Positions 48,801-54,800 of a stretch of DNA of 64,000 nt are shown here, piece by piece. Source of the DNA: Scolanthus callimorphus (taxonomy: Eukaryota; Cnidaria; Anthozoa; Actiniaria; Edwardsiidae). Within the stretch, counting starts at the first letter, position 1, and each line of letters opens with the position of its first letter. A program made the translations under genes and the position numbers. The notes under the pieces were generated by a model that saw only the letters and a list, made by a program, of their open reading frames with translations, searched no databases and was not told the origin of the DNA. The stretch is from assembly GCA_033964015.1 (NCBI GenBank), contig CM066912.1, positions 17,905,073-17,969,072 of the forward strand, written 5' to 3'.

Positions 48801-51800
48801 CCGTCATAGTAGTATAGGGGGCACCGAATTAACCGAATTATTTTTTGCGGAGCCGCGGAACCATATCCATATTTTCAACCTATTGTATTTTGAGATAATA
48901 GAAGATACCCCCTATCCCCCTACTTTTTCTCAATACACAATAGAAGGATACTCCCACCCCCCTACTTTTTCTCAAAACACAATAAAAGGATACCCCTCAC
49001 CCCCCCCCCCCCCCTACTTTTTCTCAAGACACAATAGAAGGATACACCCACTCCCTACTTTTTCTCAAAACACAATAGAAGGATACCCCCACCCCCTATT
49101 TTTGGTAAGCTATTCTCGGATTCGATAAAAGCAATGCTGTGTAATATTATTCAACGGCTGAATAAGTTCTGATTTGTTCCTTGGTAAAAGACATTAGATT
49201 AATCCCCTTCACCTTGTGAATATCATGTTCGCCCTCTCAGTAACTATTTGTCTTTAGAGATTTAGTGTTGTTAACTCCAACTCATTATTAGTCCAATATT
49301 AATATAATGGAAGGTTTTCTTGTTTGCACCTACGTTTTTTTGTTTTAAGGTTGGGGAGGAATATAACAGCCTTGAGTAAAAAATACGCGGGGATAACAGA
49401 AAATGTACAGAACATGCGGTGGTGTTACCCTTTGGTTACCCAGTGGTTATCTTTTGGTTACCCCGTTGTCATAAATGTCCCTCCGTTGCGGGTGTCTTGC
49501 GGGCGTGTTGCGGGCGTTCTTGCGGCCGCGAATTACAATTTTCTAGGTGGCTAGACAACTAGCCATACAATCGTTATCGACATCCCATCGTCATCTCATC
49601 AACATCCCATCAACATCGCAAGGACACCCGCAAGACGCCCGCAGTAGCCGCAAGACGCCCGCAGTAGCCGCAAAACGACCACAGCAGGCGCAAGGACGTC
49701 CGCAAGACGCCCGTAGCACCCGCAGAAAGGCCGCAAGATGCCTACAGCGGCCGCAATACGGCCGCAAGACGCCCGCAACGGAGGGACATTTATGACAACG
49801 GGGTAAACAAAGGATGATCACGGGGAAGTCACGGGGTATTTTTTACTCAAGGCGCTTGTATTCCTCCCTCACCTTAAAACATCTGTGCAAACAACAAAAC
49901 CTTCCATTATATTTATATTCAAATAATAATGAGTTGGAGTTAACAACACTAATCTCTAAAGACAATAGTTACTGAGAGGGCGAACATGATGTTCACAAGG
50001 TGAAAGGGGATTAATCTAATGTCTTTTACCAAGGAACTTATTCAGTCGTTGAATAATGTTACACAGGATAGTTTAGTATACCAAAAATAGGGGGTAGGCT
50101 ATTGTGTTTTGAGAAAAAGTAGGGGGGTGGGGGTATCCTTCTATTGTTTCTTGAGAAAAAATAGGGGGTGGGAGGTATCCTTTTATTGTGTTTTGAGAAA
50201 AAGTAGGTTGTCAAATATGGACAAATATGGCAAAAAAACATCGTCACAACTGTCTCTTGCATCCCGCGGTGCGTTATGGGAGCAATTTTTCTGGTGAGCG
50301 ACGTATTGAAGAATCAATTGTCATAAACAGGGTGATAAGTATGGCTATTTATCATGCATGATACTGCATGATTCTGTTTTGGTATACCTGTTTGCTCCCG
50401 TGACGCATTACACGAGCTAATAACCGAACGTTGTGACGTTGTAACCTTTTCTGAAAAAAAGTCTTTTCCAGTTTGGAACCTCCTTATAAAATTGATCAAT
50501 TGCATTGGTTTAGAATTCTGACTGCGCGGCAATATTTAACTCCAAAACAGAAGATATTATCCGGGCAGCCGTTGCTCAGCGAAGCAAATATCAAGCGGTA
50601 TTGCATAGATGATTAAAATTTGCCAGTATCTATGGAACGACGTTTATTAAACAATTGATTAATTCAGCTGGGTATGATATAGATAACCCCTCGATCTGAA
50701 TAATTATCTATCTTACTCAACGTAATTCATTAATTCCTTTGTTCATTCAAAAAGTTAATTTAATTGTTTTAATGTGCAATAATTGTTCCTCTTATCCAAT
50801 CTTTGACGTCATCGATAGCATAAGTCGCTCTCCTTTAAAGCGGGACTGTCACGGTACGCGCATGCTCGAGCAAAGACCGCCGATCCCATAACTATCATTC
50901 AAACGGGGATTCCCTGTTTAAATAAACCAATCACGGGACACTTCGTTTTCGCGGGAAAGTACCCTCGCCCCGCGCGACGTCGCCTCAGGTAAAACATAAT
51001 TTGGAGTTCATTCGTCAGGAGGCGACATTATGGTAAATTTTTAGGGGTTTTTAGGCAAATGAGCTGCAAAATCGTTGTCTGAGGTGAAGATACCGTAGCC
51101 CTTGAACAATTTCCATGTCTCGTGGACCCTTTTCGATATCCAGATCCTGCTTTTATTGTGTTCCCAAGCCATTTTGGCGTAAGGACGACCTCGATTAGGC
51201 CTTTCTTGTTGGTCTCATTCAATTTAAAACGACAAACAATATTTCGACTCCAAAATTTGGTCACGATACTAAGGAGATCTCAGGAGAGAATACCCGTTAA
51301 GAATTAAGGGTAGATGGACCCCGAAACAACAAGATTTGAACGGATTCTACCAGCGTAATTCCTCCCTCTCACAGCCATCGTTCCGGTCCGGACCAAAGTG
51401 ATCAAAATTCGCACATGCGCAGAGCGTGACAGTCCAGCTTTAAACACATCAAGAATTCATAGATGAAGCATGTAGAGTGAACGCTTTTGTTTTTCTACTT
51501 GCAGTGCAAAAAGTTTATCAATGGCTACTGGGATGCCATCTTTCAATTTCTTGTTCAAGAAATAAAGCCGAGGCAGATTTGCACCCATGTGAATGTGTGC
51601 CATGGCGGTGTGGATGTGCACATTAAAGCAGGTACTACTACTTAACCATTATCCTGCGAGACTGCGCAGAATATCGTCTGACACTTAGCCGACGAGGGAC
51701 GAAGTCCCGAGTTGGCTAAAATCAGACGATATTCTGCAAAATCGAGTAGGATAATGGTTTTATTATTCAGCACATCGATAGCACACAAAAAAAACCCGAA

Positions 51801-54800
51801 AAACATGACTTTTGTGTATTATTTACGAGCTCAAAGCATCATATTTCCCTCAGAGACGGATATCGCAGGATAGCTGTCATGTACAGAAGACAGCTATTGG
51901 CGTTCCAATGACCATATTTGGGCAGTGCATCGATGTGCTGAATAATAAAGGACTATATACGTACAGGACTACTCGAAGTCAAAGCTGTACGAGGGATCGC
52001 TCTCGTATGCGACCAGGGCCCTGTTTCTCAAGACGCCCAGTAACTCATCCAGCCTCCAGATAGGCCATTTTTCGATGCTACACGACAATGTGTATCAACA
52101 AGTTTGTGTATCCATTGAAACAAATTCCGGGGTAAGAGAGAATGGCCTTTCTAAAACTTGCAAAGCGCCATATTTATAGCATGGTTGTTTTACTAAGCTT
52201 CTTAAAGGTGTGTGTATTTGTTTTAGCCTTGAAAATGATGAATGTGCTAACCCTGGCAAGTAACGAGAGTTGTGAGACCTGTATGAATGTCGCAAAGGAA
52301 ATCCAGAAGGCGCTATCTGATCAGTCAACAAGGGTATGTAATGGAACCTAAATCACTACCAGCATACCCGGGTGGTAAGGGGGAGGGGATATGTCCATGA
52401 TGTTTTTATATTCCGCCGAGGTCTACAAAACCTGCCCTGCAACAGAGACCAAAAATACCCTACCGCAGACCCCAGGAGCCCCAAAAGCATACCCGTATAC
52501 CATATATGAGGGAGTACACCCCCCAACACACACACACATGTGATAAATTTATTACAAAGTCATTGTAATAGTGCAAACAACAACGTATTTCCAATGTCCC
52601 TGTTGTACACGATAAAACATTATAACTGTGTGTAAAAATACCAAAGAAATAGAGAGCTAGACAGTCAAGCGAACAAGAAAGTCATGTTGGACGTGGTCCG
52701 CTAAGATCGCCACATGTGGTCATAGGTCAAAAAGATAATCTAGAAAATCCATTGAAACAGCTTGCTAGATTTCGTCACGAATTAATCGATAGCCAATATC
52801 AAATTTGTTTTTAATGCCACAGAAAGAAATAGAAGCGATTATGGACATGGTTTGTTCCTACACTGGTGAATTCAAGAAAGAGGTAACATATTCTTTGACG
52901 TTACCCTTATTTCCCCTGCGTCTGATTTATTTGTCTACTTTTTGAAGCCTTGCGACTGTCATTAGGCCAACCAGAACACGACCTTACTGCCTCCGGCCAA
53001 CGGTTTGAGTCCCGGAACAGAAAAAAAGCCCTTGCAATAACGCAGAAACATATAAGTGAGTTGAAACGTGTAATAAACATACATTGCTTTAGTGCCAAGC
53101 TGCGGAATATTCGCAGAATAAACAAGTGAACAGATGTTGAAAATAATGTTGTTGCAAGAAAAATGTTAGTATATTATCACTTACCACTGTTGCTCTACTT
53201 TATTTGAGCGAAAAATGAAATAATATGAAAAGAAAACCTGCTTGGTAAGCAGGTCATAAACTCACCACGAATATTCCACAGCTTGGATCGCTGTTACATG
53301 TTTCAACTAAGTTATGTGTTTCTGAATAACTTCAATAGTCCAGTTTCGAATTCGCTGCTCTGAATAGGCACTAGCGGCACATAAATACAGCGGGAACCTC
53401 CATTTGAAGTGGAAAAACTTGCGAATTCCATCGAGTCCGAAAAGTTTTTTCAAGTATTGGTATTCACAACTTTCTTTATTTCAAACTGAGGCTCCCACTG
53501 TATGATGCGCCGTTGATGCCCATTCACCGCTAGAGAAGAGAATTTGAAACTGGACTTTTCCATGCTCTTGAAAATTCGTAAGCCGAAACAAAGAGTTCGG
53601 CTGTAATTACAAAAAATGTGTCGTCTTTCTATAGTGTACTGCTGCAGTAGACGCGTATTTGCCATTGCTGTTGGATTTTATCACCGGTCAAGATCCGAAA
53701 GCCATCTGCACGGTCAGTAATTGGTTCTGTCACGTATAGCATGAACCTCACCAACTCAGTGCCGTAGCTAGCGGAGGGTGAGAAGCAAAATGTTTAGTGT
53801 CAACATGTGGGAAAAACCTGCTTGCCCCCGCAGCAATGATGACGCAACAAATGATGACCAAGGCTCCCCCCTCCCCCCCAACCTCCCCCCTCCCCCAGAC
53901 AAAAATGTCTAGCTACGGCCTTGCATCTTGAGTACTCTAGAACTTAGATTACAATTAACGGTACATAATATCACCCGATATCAAAAGCGTCAATTATCCA
54001 TCTTGAGCTATCAGAAGCGTGAGCTATTGCCTGATTAACATTGACGTATGCCCATTGGAAATGGGGCTTGAAGGGACATTTAACACCACAAGTTATAGGA
54101 TCCTAATTACAGCTTACACGAGGACACACGATTTGACTCATTTGAAATCAGTCTACCACAACCTTTTTTAAATCCATGACGTCATGGCGTCAAGAAAAAC
54201 TGATCTCGGGAAGGCAACATCACCAGACGTACAAACTTGGGTAAACGGTATCCACGATTTCACCGAGGCACTCGGTGCCTTTGATTCAACACACTAAATT
54301 TGTCATCTTAAAACACTCAAATCTCAGCAATCCTTTATCGGAATCCTATGAAATTGTCTGTACTTCTTTAAGCTAACTCTTTCGACTTTAGAGAATATTT
54401 TTGTATTTTGTGCCAATAATTATTTTCGGGTTTTGTAGGTGACCATGTCCCTTGAGACACTTGGCACTCAATCCGTTTATACGTAACTTACAAACGTGTA
54501 GAGAAGAAAACGGCCTATCGGGTAAAGACCTGTTGACGTGATCTGTGTTCACAAAAAGGAATTAGTGAAAGAAAACCACTGCTTCTTGTTACAAGCAGCG
54601 AGATGTGTCAGGCGTTGTACTCGCGTGTATAACTGGCTGTTTTCTGAGTTTTATTCTAAAAGAGACATTTCGGATTCGAGAAGTTTTCAATTTATTTTTA
54701 TTAGAGGAGGTTATGTCAGGTGTCTCATTTATAATTATTTTGTTTTGATTTGATTTTAGTAAGAGAGCATGTTCTCACGGACAATACAGCATGCTAATTT

